Source: Anticarsia gemmatalis | Lineage: Eukaryota > Arthropoda > Insecta > Lepidoptera > Erebidae | Assembly (NCBI RefSeq): GCF_050436995.1 | Contig: NC_134763.1 | Span: forward strand, 868,001-932,000 | Reading direction: 5' to 3' | DNA length: 64,000 nt | Shown here: positions 1 through 12,700 of the stretch, one piece after another | Layout of the letters: the number at the start of each line of letters is the position of its first letter | Numbering within the stretch: position 1 is the stretch's first letter | Translations under genes and position numbers: made by a program | The notes under the pieces: generated by a model | Told to the model about the DNA's origin: nothing | The model's database searches: none | The model's input: only the letters and a program-made list of their open reading frames with translations

Positions 1-446
1 TACCTCTGTATTACGTTACTTTAATAAATAACTGATCAAAATCAGGTAGAATGATTTAGAATTAAACATTTTAATCAATGGCAAATATTTTTTCCATGAA
101 ATAATGTGCACACTTCAGTATATAAGGTTTCAAAAGATTGAGTATGATCAGCTACTTTTGGAGCTGACTGTACATATATAACTTGTAATTACTTCAATGG
201 ACCAAGCTGCCAGCTGGTCGGAAAACTGTTACAGCATTTAGATAAAACAGTTTTTAAATTGTATCACGAAATAAATAAGATATAAGTTCACTTTTAAATA
301 TTTTAAGACACCATACAACTCTTACAAAACAAGTTTTCTTTGCCAAAAATAAAAGGTTTTGAACGAAGCCTGTTATGCTGCTAATAGATAATTAACGCAT
401 CATCGGAATAAATGTGTTCGTACTAAATGCTATGTGTTGTCTGCAG

Positions 447-3400
447 GGAGCAAGGTCTGAACACGTTCGTGCTCCGTCCTCACTGCGGGGAGGCAGGTCC
501 GGTCCAGCACCTGGTGTGTGGCTTCATGCTCGCTGAGAACATCTCCCACGGTCTGCTGCTCAGGAAGGTAAGATATAAACCTGTGATGTGCTACAATTTG
601 TGCTTCAGGAGTAAACAAAAGTGAAGCAATACCAATTAATTTAATTTTACTACTTTTTAAAGGAAAGTATTTTTATGTAAAAAGAATCGTTTGAAAAGCG
701 GCTATCAGTGACTCTATTCTCTGAATTATTGAAGGACAAAAGACAAAAAATACTTATTTGGTTTATGTGGAAGACCTAGACGAGCATGGCATAATTCAGC
801 GATGACTGGTAAAATCAGAAAGAGTCGTCTGCAATAGAAAGAGGAATGCTGTCAATTATGATGATGATAAACATACAGGTGACAAAATTTTTATCGTCTC
901 TTTTAGGAGGAAATTACAGTCTCCTAGTCACACTTGACCAGGGTGGTGGACTCGGGCCTTATATTCTTCTCTCATCACAGGGTAAAATTTATACTCAAAC
1001 ACAAAGTAACAGGTTTTACATACTTATTTACTTTTTTCTCCAGGTACCAGTCCTCCAGTACCTGTACTACCTGGCGCAGATCTCCATCGCGATGTCTCCG
1101 CTGTCCAACAACTCTCTGTTCCTGAACTACCACCGCAACCCGCTGCCCGAGTTCCTGGCGCGAGGACTGTGCATCACGCTCAGTACTGACGACCCGCTGC
1201 AGTTCCACTTTACCAAGGTAAGGATGGAAGATCTTTGGCATTAGTGCATGTTACCGACAGTTATAATTATACTACTAGCGATAATATTGTTACTATCCTT
1301 AAACGATCTATGGGTTAGGCAACCCTTGGCGCGGTCATCCCATAGTTGGGTGACCGCATATTTGAACTGGGCGTTTCAACACCTCAAAGGGCACTCAATC
1401 TTATCAGGGCTGTAGCCAGGATTTTGTGATGCTTAGGCTGTCAGATCACTATCGAGAATTAAGTAGCTCTCGTCAACTTTAGATGTATTTAGATATAATG
1501 ATTTTCAAATAAAATTTAAGGGCTTGCTTTCATTAATTTCTACTGTGTAAAATCTCGCGTGGCACTAAAGTTATCGATTTATTACTGACGTCTTCAATAT
1601 TGGTGACAGGAGCCGCTGATGGAGGAGTACAGCATCGCGGCGCAGGTGTGGAAGCTCAGCTCGTGTGACATGTGCGAGCTCGCCAGGAACTCCGTGCTCA
1701 TGTCCGGGTTCCCGCACGAGGTATTTACATGCTACTTTTGAGCCACTCGTTGCTATTTTGCTAACCCGAATTGAGCGGTGCTTGTTTTGAGCGGCTCAAA
1801 ACAAGTACGCATAGTTATTAAATAGCAATTTTAGAGAGCCAATCTCTAGGTAAATGCAAATTCATTATAGAAATGTATAAATTTCGAAACACTACACCAA
1901 ATTAAGTTATTACCCCTACAACTACGAAGCTGTTTCTTTAATCATTTATTAGGTGGGGGAAAAGGGGAAAACTTGTAATAAAATCTTTTCTCTACACAAA
2001 AAAAAGCTCGATATTTGGGTACCTCACGAGTTCACTGAAAGAAACCTAGTGAGCCGTGTACTCATTTGTGATTCTTGAAGCCAAAGAGATCCATTGCTCT
2101 GTTAAAGTGTTCAAAACAAAAAAAAAAAGTTTTTCAATCTACACATAATCCTACTACTAAACTTGAACAATTTATTAGATGAAGCAGTACTGGCTAGGCC
2201 CCAACTACCAGAAGGAGGGCGTGGCCGGCAACGACATCACCCGCACCAACGTGCCCGACATACGCATCTCCTTCCGACACGAGACCCTGCTCGACGAACT
2301 CACCAATATCTTCAAGGTAACTACATAATATACATATACACACCATATAATATTATGTACCTAGATTCAGTATAAGCCTACGTGAGCAACGTACGCTACG
2401 CAATGCGAAGTGTTTAAGTTCGAAGGTTTATGAGTCGAAAGTGTACCTCGCATGTTAAAATCGAGTGGGCGTAATAAAGTTAATTTTCCCGTTTTCATAA
2501 AAAAAAATATATTATTATATTGCTGCTTAACTCCTATTAGTCATACTTTGATGTTGATAAGACTTTCAGTAGGTAAATATATAGCACAAATGCATAACGT
2601 GATGTTATATAGCCTATAGCCTTCCTCAATACATGGACTATTCAAATACAGTCTTTTTTAATTCGTACTTTTTATTGGTATAGATATGACATTTCACGTT
2701 GCAAAGCATTGCGTGGCGTTCGTCGCTAATATACGACATCCCGTACAAATACTTCATTCGAGCACATTCCAATAACATATTGTCATAGAATTTAATATGC
2801 ACTTAATTTGGAAACACTACAAGTTACATTAGTTCATAACATGAAATAGGACCTTAATTTCACCGCTCAACAAGAATTGTTATCAATTTGGTAGGTACCT
2901 ACTTGGTTTGAGCCGTGTTTCACTTTCTCAAAACATATACATATAGTCAGTCGATACATATATTATAAAATTTAACAGTAGTAATTAATTACGTCTTATA
3001 TATGTTACTGTAAAAGCCCGATCGGTGGTAAATCCTAAGATTTTCCGGTATAACCTAAGATTTACCAACTCGCAATGGTAAAAGTCCGAATAATTATTTT
3101 ATTTCGAACTTTTACCTATATTCACTTGATGATGTCGAGATGTCGCCGGAGCCCCGCTTCGCGGGGCTCCTCCTTCTGGGTGGTTAAAAAAAAATAACCA
3201 CGAAGGCTAAGGTGGGAGCTTCGCTTCGCTCGCTCCCACCTTAGCCTTCTAACCTAACCTACCCATGTCGCTTTGCCCAAAACTCCTTCTTTATAACTAT
3301 GTCACAGTATATAATTATACCGTGAAATAGTTATAAACATAGTTATGAAGGAGGATTTTTTTATATATCGTAACATAGTTTTTAAACTCTGGCTTGTTCG

Positions 3401-4099
3401 GACTTTTACCATTGAGAGTTGGTAAATCTTAGGTTTTACCGGAAAATCTTAGGATCTACCACAGTTCGGGCTTTTACAGTAACATATACATACCTACCTA
3501 TAGTATATATGTGTGTACGTCAATGCATGAATGTTCATTTCAATGTAGTGTTGTGTTATGTAGTACCTATTTATACTGTCCATATGTTTAATTGTCCATT
3601 GTGTAGCACATGTTTAAATGTTGATGGCTTGGGTTAGTCTAATCAGGCATCAGTGAATGGGTCATAGAATCATTAACAAGCTATAAATCTTGATCTATAT
3701 GACTTTCGTAGATAGGTACCTACAGAAGGTTTTGCTCGTTTTCGTCATCAATAGAAGATTTCATATTTAAAAATAAATTATTGCTGAATCTAGTCATAAC
3801 TTTGATTTAATTAATTGTTGTTTCATCATTGTTGTTGATTATTGACAGCAAGATTAGTAGTTACAAGTCTTTAATTCCGAAAAAGCACTCCAATTTTTTA
3901 TTTTAGTTTTATATCGCTTACTTTTCAATTCATAATTTCATTGTGCATTTTACGAATATTGAATAAATGTCAACAAATCAGTTCTCACCATAAAGAAAGC
4001 CATATTATATACTAACTAATTTATGTAGTAACTAAGTTTTTAAAACTGAAAATTAAAATAACTACTCCATTTCAGGACGGCATGTCAGCCCAGAGATAA
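447..4099 (+). CDS. AMPD2: AMP deaminase, copy A (3' part; 5' exons lie before the window)
   Basis: Coding exons seen: 447-567, 1044-1217, 1610-1720, 2179-2316, 4076-4099 (stop TAA 4097-4099). All have AG/GT borders and join in frame. The enzyme deaminates AMP to IMP plus ammonia in the purine nucleotide cycle, in the cytosol. The translated exons carry the C-terminal half of the catalytic barrel: LRPHCGEAGP, NISHGLLLRK, MSPLSNNSLF, the signature LSTDDPLQFHFTK with the catalytic Asp pair, EPLMEEYSIA, and NDITRTNVPDIR. They resemble the vertebrate AMPD2/insect AMPD type. In copy B the preceding exon encodes GFDSVDDESKP; its counterpart here must lie upstream of base 1. The last exon adds only DGMSAQR before the stop and may be one of two alternative ends (see 8223-8318). 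Exon lengths 121, 174, 111 and 138 equal those of copy B, showing tandem duplication. Function is certain; the exact C-terminus is less so. Confidence 0.93.
1301..1395 (+). repeat. 5S rRNA-derived SINE fragment
   Basis: The copy reads GGGTTAGGCAACCC, then GGCGCGGTCATCC, then AGTTGGGTGACCGC. The order and spacing match the internal promoter half of insect 5S rRNA (TTAAGCAACG, then GGCGCGGTTAGTAC, then GGATGGGTGACCGC). It lies in intron 2 of AMP deaminase copy A. Other copies of the same type are at 45471-45616, 50190-50372 and 52437-52643. Confidence 0.6.
1949..2091 (+). mobile_element. MITE copy, same family as the one at 45929-46409
   Basis: Shares with the 45929-46409 element the blocks ACTTGTAATAAAATCTTTTC, GCTCGATATTTGGGTA, CTCACTGAAAGAAAC-like and TTGTGATTCTTGAAGCCAAA. 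It is degenerate at both ends and lacks the inner stretch CGCATTATAGTATGTA. It lies in intron 3 of AMP deaminase copy A. Confidence 0.6.
2378..2738. mobile_element. Possible decayed MITE with a Helitron fragment inside
   Basis: AACGTACGCTACGCAATGC near 2388 and GCATTGCGTGGCGTTCG near 2707 form an imperfect inverted pair about 360 bases apart. Between them, at about 2599-2665, TATAGCCTATAGCCTTCCTC and the following bases match the body of the Helitron-like family described elsewhere in this window. It lies in intron 4 of copy A. The ends are uncertain. Confidence 0.35.
3003..3485. mobile_element. Foldback element with 88-bp inverted ends and several internal hairpins
   Basis: Left arm 3003-3090 and right arm 3398-3485 are near-perfect inverted repeats. 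Both begin TGTTACTGTAAAAGCCCGA and end at GGTAAAAGTCCGAA. The interior holds a 10-bp GC stem at 3148-3170 (loop TTC), a stem at 3182-3199, an 18-bp stem at 3202-3249 (loop TTCGCTTCGCTC), and an imperfect stem at 3283-3302 with 3338-3354. No coding frame is seen. It lies in intron 4 of AMP deaminase copy A. The structure fits a foldback-type non-autonomous DNA transposon; the superfamily is unknown. Confidence 0.8.
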
Positions 4100-4446
4100 A
4101 CATCCACAGACCGACAGTGGATGCATCAAACAACATTAACTTTTTACTAAATCTTACTAGACTGTATAATCAAAGGTTTTATATAAAATTAATAACGAAA
4201 TCATAAAAATATACTAAGTATAGTAACCTATAGTTCCCCTTGTGATAAACAAGCGAAAATATAAGATTGAAAGTGCCATTTCATTGTTATTATAACGTTT
4301 CGCAGCTCTTGAATTTATAACATAATAATAGTCATTTTCTGTGAACGGTGAATAGAATCTTTTCTATATTTCCTCCTAGCACGATAGCTAAAAAGTCGAT
4401 GCCTTAAGCTCAATTCACATATAGTTTGTATCATTTTACAATGCGC

Positions 4447-4517
4447 CTGAATATAGCAACAAGCAGGGAAGACGAAAATAAATAAAAGAAGCGCTAGTGG
4501 CTTGTTGCTATATTCAG
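4447..4517. repeat. Perfect 18-bp inverted repeat
   Basis: CTGAATATAGCAACAAGC at 4447-4464 is the exact reverse complement of 4500-4517, with 35 bases between. It lies in the likely 3' untranslated or downstream region of copy A. The loop contains the AATAAATAAAA stretch. It may be a small MITE or an RNA hairpin. Confidence 0.7.
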
Positions 4518-4999
4518 ATACATGACAATAACGTCACCTAACATACCTTCTGTTACAAATAGCACAGACTAGCAGTATAAAATATGGAAATTACTGGTTT
4601 TGTTTATGCCGTGTGTAGTAAACCTTCCATTTATCGATTATCTATATATTTTTGTTGTTACCTAATTGCATAAATTAAGATGACGCCTTCTTCCTATAGG
4701 GAAGGCAGAAGACAGAGAGAGATAACATTGATAAAATTTAAATTATAGCTACCGTGCTAGGTTATTCCAATTTACCTATAACAAAAACTAAAAAGTACTA
4801 TCTAATCAATATAATAGAGCATTTCTAATATTTTGTAATAATTAATATTTATATAAACAGTTGTGTAGTGTCTTCACCGTTCAGTAATGTTTCATGTTCT
4901 AAACTAAGTAGATAACATAAGCTTATTATGTACAGTTTTATATACCCTTGTATGTACGCCACAGCTCACATGCTATCATATTAATAACTATTATAATTT

Positions 5000-5155
5000 T
5001 TATTCCCCTTTTAAACCTTAAAAAAATCACGAAAATAATAACTTTTCAATTTTTTGTCCCTTTTTAACCTTAAAAAATCACAAAAATGATGGAATCTTTA
5101 TTGTATTTTGGTACCTTTTTAATCTGTAAAAAATCATGAAAATTATGAAATTTAC
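5000..5155. repeat. Degenerate tandem repeat, about three units of 50-60 bp
   Basis: The motif CCCTTTTTAACCTTAAAAAA followed by TCACAAAAAT recurs at about 5005, 5058 and 5113 with substitutions (for example CCTTTTTAATCTGTAAAAAA, then TCATGAAAAT). Confidence 0.55.
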
Positions 5156-8100
5156 ATTTACATTATTTTTTTAATTTTCTGTTGTAAATAATCTTTAAAT
5201 AAAATAATTCTTATTATGAGACACAAAAAATGTTCTAAAAGTCTTATAATACTTAATTAGAAACTCGTTTACTAAAACTTTACTATCCCTGAAATGATTT
5301 TTACTTCTAAATTTTAATCAAATAATCATTGGTGCTTTCAAAATCAATACGAAATGTCCTTAATAAATTTTCTAATGACAATTTCCTAGTAAATATTCCT
5401 ATCTTTCTATAATATAACTTCATTCGTATATATTATAAGCGACGACAATAAATGAATGCAATCGTATCGCTTTAATAAAGTAAGCTTTTACCAATAGGAT
5501 ATTAGCAATTTCAAATATTATGCATTTATAGTAGAATACAATTTTAATGCGATTTCAGTACTACTTGTTCTCTTGCAAATTTCAAAATTTACTACATTCC
5601 ATTAAATGCCCCTTTCTGTAACATCGTATATGCTACAATTAAATTTTAATAGTCAAGCGTTAACAGTACTTTAACTAAAAGATAAAATGACAAATTGAAA
5701 ATTAATTTTAGATTCGGTTACATTATAATATGGGTGATTTTAATATAGTCACATCACTATGTAATTATTAATGGCTAGGCAAATTTAAAAAATATTCATA
5801 TAAGAATTGACTGTCAAAGTTACACCCAATAATAAAATTTATTAACAGAACAATCAATTTATTATCTCTACCGTTATTTCGGATTACGTAGAGCCAAGTT
5901 TAAAAAAACATACAAAAAATAATCTTTATAAACTCAAAAATAATCACTCGTTGTTTATTCCCCATTTTCATTAAACTACCGGAGATAGCCGATTACCCGC
6001 AGTTACTAGAGCTTGTCCCTGTGAGCTGTCGGCGAAGCTAACTGGTTGTAACTGGCTTCTGTCGGTGACTTGTGTTATGTTTGAGTATAATCTATGTTGA
6101 TAATATACCCTTTTTATTTAGTGTTGGTTGTTGAACGAAAAACTTAACAGTCACTTGGAATATTTTCATACTTTTTGCGATACAAATAGAGGAATTTAAG
6201 TTGAATTGAGAAGGATATAATTATCTCACATTACGGACTCATAAAATAAGTCATGTGTGTGCCTTTTTCATTCATGCGTATTCTGTTGTAATAATACCAG
6301 TCTTCAAGATTAAATGTTAATAACTAATGTTTTAAAGGTGATATAACAAAAATGCATGCATACATTTTCAGTGAATTTATTAATTTTTTCTCTCTTAAAA
6401 ATGGTTTATTACCTCAAAACACCCATTTTCTTCATACTTACTATATCTCTTATATAAAATAGTTTTACGTTCAACAATCAACATCAAACTACTGAAATAA
6501 ATCTCGAATCCTTTGTTTTTATTTCAAGAACAACTTAAGTTACGTAGTTCAAAGGTTTCGATAGTTTCAGTGATATAATGCATTTTGTGCTTCTCTGTAA
6601 ATGGTAATGGGATTGTGTTGTTCGTGTGTCCGTCTTTCCCTTATAAAATATAGCTCTACATTTTAGACATATTTCATGTTTCTAACCTTATACCTTTCAT
6701 TCCTAATTTGAGCAATCAAAATGAGTATGAAATCTGCTCAATATGAGTTTCTTGTAACTTAAATTGAGTGTTCAAAGTAAGCGTTAAACTTTACGATACA
6801 TTTTTGGCCATCTCAATAATTAAATAAATAATATATTTTTAATGAATTTGATATAATCATGATCCTTTTTACCATTTATAAAGAACATCCCCAACTAATA
6901 AGTTGTACTTAACCTGATTGAACCTTGTGAAATAAGTTTATACATAATAATATATTTATAAACCATTATGTACATGTTATCATTGTTGGAAATAAAAATG
7001 CTCATATACATGCTGTTTTGTGATTATCCTCTGTTCATTTACATGTAGAAAACTTACTGAAATTCAGTCCATTTAAAGAAATAATAGCTAGTTAATAAGA
7101 AATTTCATATACATTTATTACAATAAAATGTAGATCGCAATACACTAGATAACTTTAAAAACATCAGTCATAAAATGAAGAGTCTGCTCAATCCTAGTAA
7201 TTTTCACTCAATCTCAAGTAACTGAAATTTTTGTGCTGTTTTTGTTTTTCTTTTGTCGGCTACATTCAATTGTGGCCAATCAACACATATTTTTCAAACA
7301 CTCACTTCTATACGTCAATCAGGTATATGGCATAATGTAGGTACCCTTACCATGAAGTATACCTAATACTACACCTTACAGACCTTTTTGATCCCTACGA
7401 GGTAAAAAAACACGACCTTCAGAATGATTTTAACTTATCTCACTCATTCTACAAGACTTACTTCAAAAGTTTTCTCTCATATTACTTCACTGGCAGTTAT
7501 ATTTAAAAGTTATTATAATAATGTTTTACTGTTCGTAGTTGAAGCGTTGTGCCACACCCCTCTTCTTCTAAGGTACACAGTATGTGTGTATGTTTGTGTG
7601 TGTCAATAACCATATCACTTGCAGGCCATTCTAACGTGAAACTTTACGCGAGTTTCAAGATACTTTAAACTCGTATTCTGTAACATGAAATTTTACCCAC
7701 TTAAATGTTTTTAAGCAAATGATAATAAGTTGTGTGTTTTCATTTTTTTTGGCTAAAAATTATTCTTTTTTGTTTTAATATTAACACATTGATGTTGTTA
7801 TCATTCAGTCAATATTTGGTAGGTATTTCTTTAAGTATTTCGTGAACTCCTCGTCCCAGGTTTTTGTACCATATTTAGTCTATCAACGGTTGCGGAAAGA
7901 CAGTGTCCTTTTAATACTGTACTAAAGAAGCCTTAATAAATAATGGCTCCATAGAGATTTTATGGTGACTTATGTTTTAATTCGACAGAAATACAGATTA
8001 TTTATTTTACATAAACAGTATCTACAAAGATGTATTCAGGTGATTTATTTTGAGGCTGTAGGGGAGCTGAATAGCGTCTGGGAGGATGAATTTTGTCTTA

Positions 8101-8222
8101 TTTCAATTTAATGATACTCTAGAGCCCTCTTCTTAACGGATCCGCTAGTGACAAACTCTACAGACATCTTAAATTGTAACATTTCTTATAACATTACGTG
8201 TCTTTTAAAATGAACTCCACAG

Positions 8223-8318
8223 TGCCGCTTCATGGAGCTGAACCCCCCCGCGCCGAAGAGTGGAGGCACCTCGCCAGCCGTGCCCATCGTCAGCCTGAAG
8301 CGACCCTCACTTGTTTAA
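8223..8318 (+). CDS. Possible alternative or ancestral terminal exon of AMP deaminase copy A
   Basis: An isolated GC-rich island in AT-rich DNA. After an AG at 8221-8222 it reads in phase 0 from CRFMELNPP through APKSGGTSP to SLKRPSLV and TAA at 8316-8318. Exon 4 of copy A (ending 2316) also ends in phase 0, so the two could be spliced. The segment APKSGGTSP resembles the start of copy B's terminal exon (APTQTGGTDLQ), which suggests homology. An AATAAA lies at 8333-8338, 15 bases after the stop. A second in-phase AG at 8236-8237 would shorten the exon. It could instead be the last exon of an unrecognised transcript, or chance. No transcript evidence is available here. Confidence 0.45.
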   Translation, partial: CRFMELNPPAPKSGGTSPAVPIVSLKRPSLV

Positions 8319-9794
8319 CTAATCAGTATTTTAATAAAGTTCTATTCTATGGCAAAAGTCGACAAGAGAGACTGGAAGAGTTTCAAGATCAAAACATGAA
8401 TTTAACTTTTGTTTTCTGTAAATATATATTTCTGACGAAACGTATAAAACCTTCTCATTATTCTAGATGTAAGCCTACGTTGGGCTGCAGCTAATATTTC
8501 GTTCCGATCAAACCAATATATTGGTAAGACTGGTAAAAAGAGCAAAGAGTTTTAGCCTTACATCAATATAACCTTAACCATCACCCAATAATATGTACCT
8601 GTTTTAACGAGAACCCTGAAAGAAGACCTTCAGACAGAATGTTTTCCCTTCAAACCGATTCTCCAGAAATAGTTTTTTTTATTGCTTCAGAAGACAACCC
8701 CTGGTCTTTCTTGTCGACTTTATGAAACGAATATGGTATTATGCATTGTTTTTATTAACGTAATAAGTTTGTTCTGCCTCGTTTTTCTTCTAGCTTGTAT
8801 TTGTTATGTAGATATTATTATACGTACATATACATTGTATACATTTCAATAAATATAATATTAAATCAGTTTTATTTGTTTTATTGCCTTCCCATCCAAC
8901 AATAAATTGAAGTCTGCAAATAATATTGTTTGAAAAATTAATCACATAATTTTGCTACCATTTACTGCCAAAAAAAAGATGTGTTTATTTATTTAAACTT
9001 TTATTAAGAAGGTAGCTCAAAATTAAATGTTATTAGGCATACCTACTTTCGTACATACTTCTTAATCGTAGATATGCTACCTTTTTCTTTCATGTGGGTA
9101 TTTTTCCCGTAATTTTTTCTCGCACCTTTTTTACCAAACGTCAAAAATATGTCAAAAGTATATACGTTGGTAGGACTCTACAAAAATGGGCTAAAATTAA
9201 AATAAATAGTTAATTGATCACAATAGCTGTAAGGACATTTACAATAGACCAGAAATTATAGGAAAAATCTGCCGAGATGTTGCCGAAACCGTCTAGCCCT
9301 AACATAGTGATAAAAGACCCCAGTGCTAACGTGGGGCCTCACAGGGAGTACAAAAAATGGACCAATCGATCGATGGCGTAAGTAACCAGATAATATAGCA
9401 GTTAAATTTGAGTTTATAAGATGAGCTAAGCATATATTGTAATTTATGAGAATTAAATTCTTCGCAAAGAGGCGCATTAACCTACGGGCTCATTAGGTAG
9501 CATAAAGCTCAGTAACTTTAAGTATATTTATGAAATCCGAGCGGTAAAGAGAGTGATAGTGTAAGCATAGATGAAAGGTAATTAAACGGTATAGAAGATG
9601 TAAGGAAATAGTACTACATTTCATAATTACTTAAAAAAAAAAATACCATCAAATACGCTAAAGGGTATATTTTAACGACTACATAACATACCAGAGTAAA
9701 TAGTACTACTGTTCTGCTAGTATTTAGCCTTCTTTACTGAAATCAAGTCAGAATAGGTACTACATAAATAATGAACTGATTATCGCAATGTCAG

Positions 9795-12700
9795 CGAATC
9801 AACGAACTTCCGTGAGATGGGTAGCCGAGCGATGCGCGACTGTGTGCGGACGCACGTGCGTCAGCCCGGAGACCAGCGCAAGCCTGGCGGCAGCAACGTG
9901 CCCTTCCAGAGAGTCTCCGTTACCGGGATACATGTCACTGGGGTTTGTACCCTTGTACCTATCGATAGTAAACCGACTATTTCTACATAAAAAAATAAGA
10001 CAAGACAAAAATTGCTATCGAACTATTGTAGTTTACTATAGGGACAACAACAATAGCATTGCCAAGATTTGTTAATGTATAATACATTACACACACACTT
10101 ACAATCCAAACCTAGATTTGCAAGGTAGAGCTAATCAGAAGTGACTAGAATTGCTGTTAAGAAACTCAATAATTAACGTAATTCGTTATGATTACTACGG
10201 TACTCAATATAAAGTGTCTCAAAAATCTATTACTTAAATATCAAGCAAAATATTCCAACTTCATCCTTACAAAGACCTCTCACTCAACCCCTATTCCTCC
10301 TTTCACTTCATTCCTCCCACACCAGGTTCCCTTAGAAGACCTGGTTCGTTCAGCGACCCTGCTGGTCCAGGCGCTGCAGATGCGCCAGCACTACATGGCG
10401 ACGTCCTGCCAGTCGTTCTCCCGCCTCGTGGACATCTACCTGCACAACCACGGCAAGGACAGGCCCAGCCTCATGCTGCCGCACGTGGAGATGATGGAGT
10501 CCTCACCACATTTTGACAGTAGGTTGAGAAATGGAATACTTTCCGTTAATGAATAAATAATAAGCTATTATTGATGATAACTACTAACTAGCACATTGAG
10601 TTAGAAAAATTAAGTTTCACGTGAAACCTATAATCAAGAAGGTTTTTGGAAATACGTAAGCAAGAAATAGGCTTTATTGATAATTTCTAGCGCAGTCGTC
10701 AGCGACTTTTAAAGATTCAATTTGCCATACCACTATGGAAAACATTGACAGGATATGATATAGTGTAGAATATGAGTTTCAAATGAATTAATTTAAGCGT
10801 GAAAACTGACGTTAACTATCGTTATTATTTAGAAAACTATTCAACATTTTCCTAAAATTTTATAAAGGGTTTAAAGAAATCTGCCAGTCTGCTTAATTCT
10901 CGCCATATAAATACATAATTCTTAACCTATCCTATTGGTAGTCACAGATCAGGTAGCAGAGCAGTACATACACTTGACCACGTGTTCTTCAGAAGAGCTG
11001 ATACGTCCTGGCCATAGCCACAGCATTCATAGCCCGCAGCGATCTTTCACCCGGGGTAAGTGAAAACTATCCATCGCTTCTCGTCCTTTTGGCTAAGATC
11101 AAAGTGTAGTGATAACTATCCTAGCGTTACAAAGATAGAACAGAGAAAGCCGAGTGATCTAAGGTTTTGCTTACCAGGCTTTCGTAAGTGTCGATCCCGA
11201 GTAGTTCTTGAAGTAGTAATAATTTAAATTTTCTCCTAGCCGATAGACGGCTATGTACTTGGACACTACCTATGGACAAAATCCTGCATAGTTCACTGGT
11301 TTCAATGTTACTAGTCGCCGTCTCAGAATATTGGCCAGGAGAATGTTATTGTATATGAGTTAAAATGATGTTGTATTATGATTATTACAGTGGGTACTAC
11401 AAACTCTTGCGCCGTGGTACGATCGCCGTACATCAGAAGATCATCAATCGAAAGTATTGAAGATATACAAATTTTAGGAGGTATTTAACTATTCCTTGTA
11501 TTTGTTCTTTAACATGTAACAGCTGGGCCAATTTAACAGCTTGTGAGTAAATTTTAAATAACCAATCTGCCAGGTTAAGCATCAACAAATTTGGTACCCA
11601 ATCACGCCAAAACTACTATCTAGACGGATTTTGATACCATTTGGCACACAGCTAGTTTATAACTTGTATTAACACGTTATGGAAATATTAATGGAAGAAG
11701 TCGCGGGCAGAAGCTAGTGTCATAATAAACTATGCATATTTGTCCACAATAACCCTAAAACGTAAAATGTTGCGTGTCCAGAGAACCTGGACCCGTGGTC
11801 GTGCCCGATGCCTCCAGACCGCAGGTTCATCTGTCAGTGGCAGCGCGGCGTGGTCACTGTGTACAGGAACGAGGAGGACCAGCAGTCGGGCCGGCCGCTG
11901 CCGTTCATGAATGTCACCTTCAAGAAGTATGTTGAAGATATGGATCAGTTGCAGGCTATGATCGCTGATGGACCCCTGTGAGTAGCACGGTGAAAAATTG
12001 TCTATAAATTAGTAATTTTGTCTATGAAGTGGCCGTACGTATAGTGGCTGCAGCATCAGCATTATGATTGAGAGGTTATGGGTTCAAATCTACGATTTGC
12101 GTCGGTTACGGACCGATGTGACCCACTCCCTATTTTAAGACAAGCCTGCGACTTACTTAGCTGGAAGGATTAGTTAGGTCATTGGAGTTGTGTATCTAAT
12201 TAACAATGTCAGTAATTATGCAAAAGCGAAGAAATAAAAAGCTCGAAGCGTAGTTTAAATTAATCTTTTCTATTAACATTCTCAAGTTTTGTTTGTCTGA
12301 CTGATGACTAGTTATTCAACTTTTTCAGCAAGTCGTACTGCTACCGACGTCTGTCATACCTCTCGTCCAAGTTCAAGATGCACGTACTCCTGAACGAGCT
12401 CCACGAGCTGGCGCTGCAGAAAGCTGTGCCGCACAGGGACTTCTATAATGTCAGGTTGGAATTAATTGATGACGTACAGTCATACAATAAAGGTTTAGAA
12501 ATAAATATCGTTTGAATATAATCTACATAACAAAATTGCAAGTGATTATGTGCTCGAGGATACTAAAAACTTTTATTTAAGTTTCAGGTCAAATTATTTA
12601 TTACTAAACATTGAGTAAGTTTAGTCTTAAGCAAAGCATAAAGAAACATGGACACTTTAAACAACTCTTATAGCATAATTTATTGTCTTTTGAAGACAAT

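Larger units (their letters stand above)
4100..9794. other. Intergenic spacer between the two AMP deaminase copies
   Basis: Very AT-rich, with no long open frame and no recognised protein motif except the candidate exon at 8223-8318. It should include the 3' untranslated region of copy A (an AATAAA pair lies near 4477-4486) and the unrecognised promoter and 5' exons of copy B. It contains a hairpin at 4447-4517 and a degenerate tandem repeat at about 5000-5155. Confidence 0.7.

Noticed and set aside
9256..9477. 73-codon minus-strand frame upstream of copy B
   Set aside because: No similarity recognised, AT-rich background composition, no splice or promoter support.
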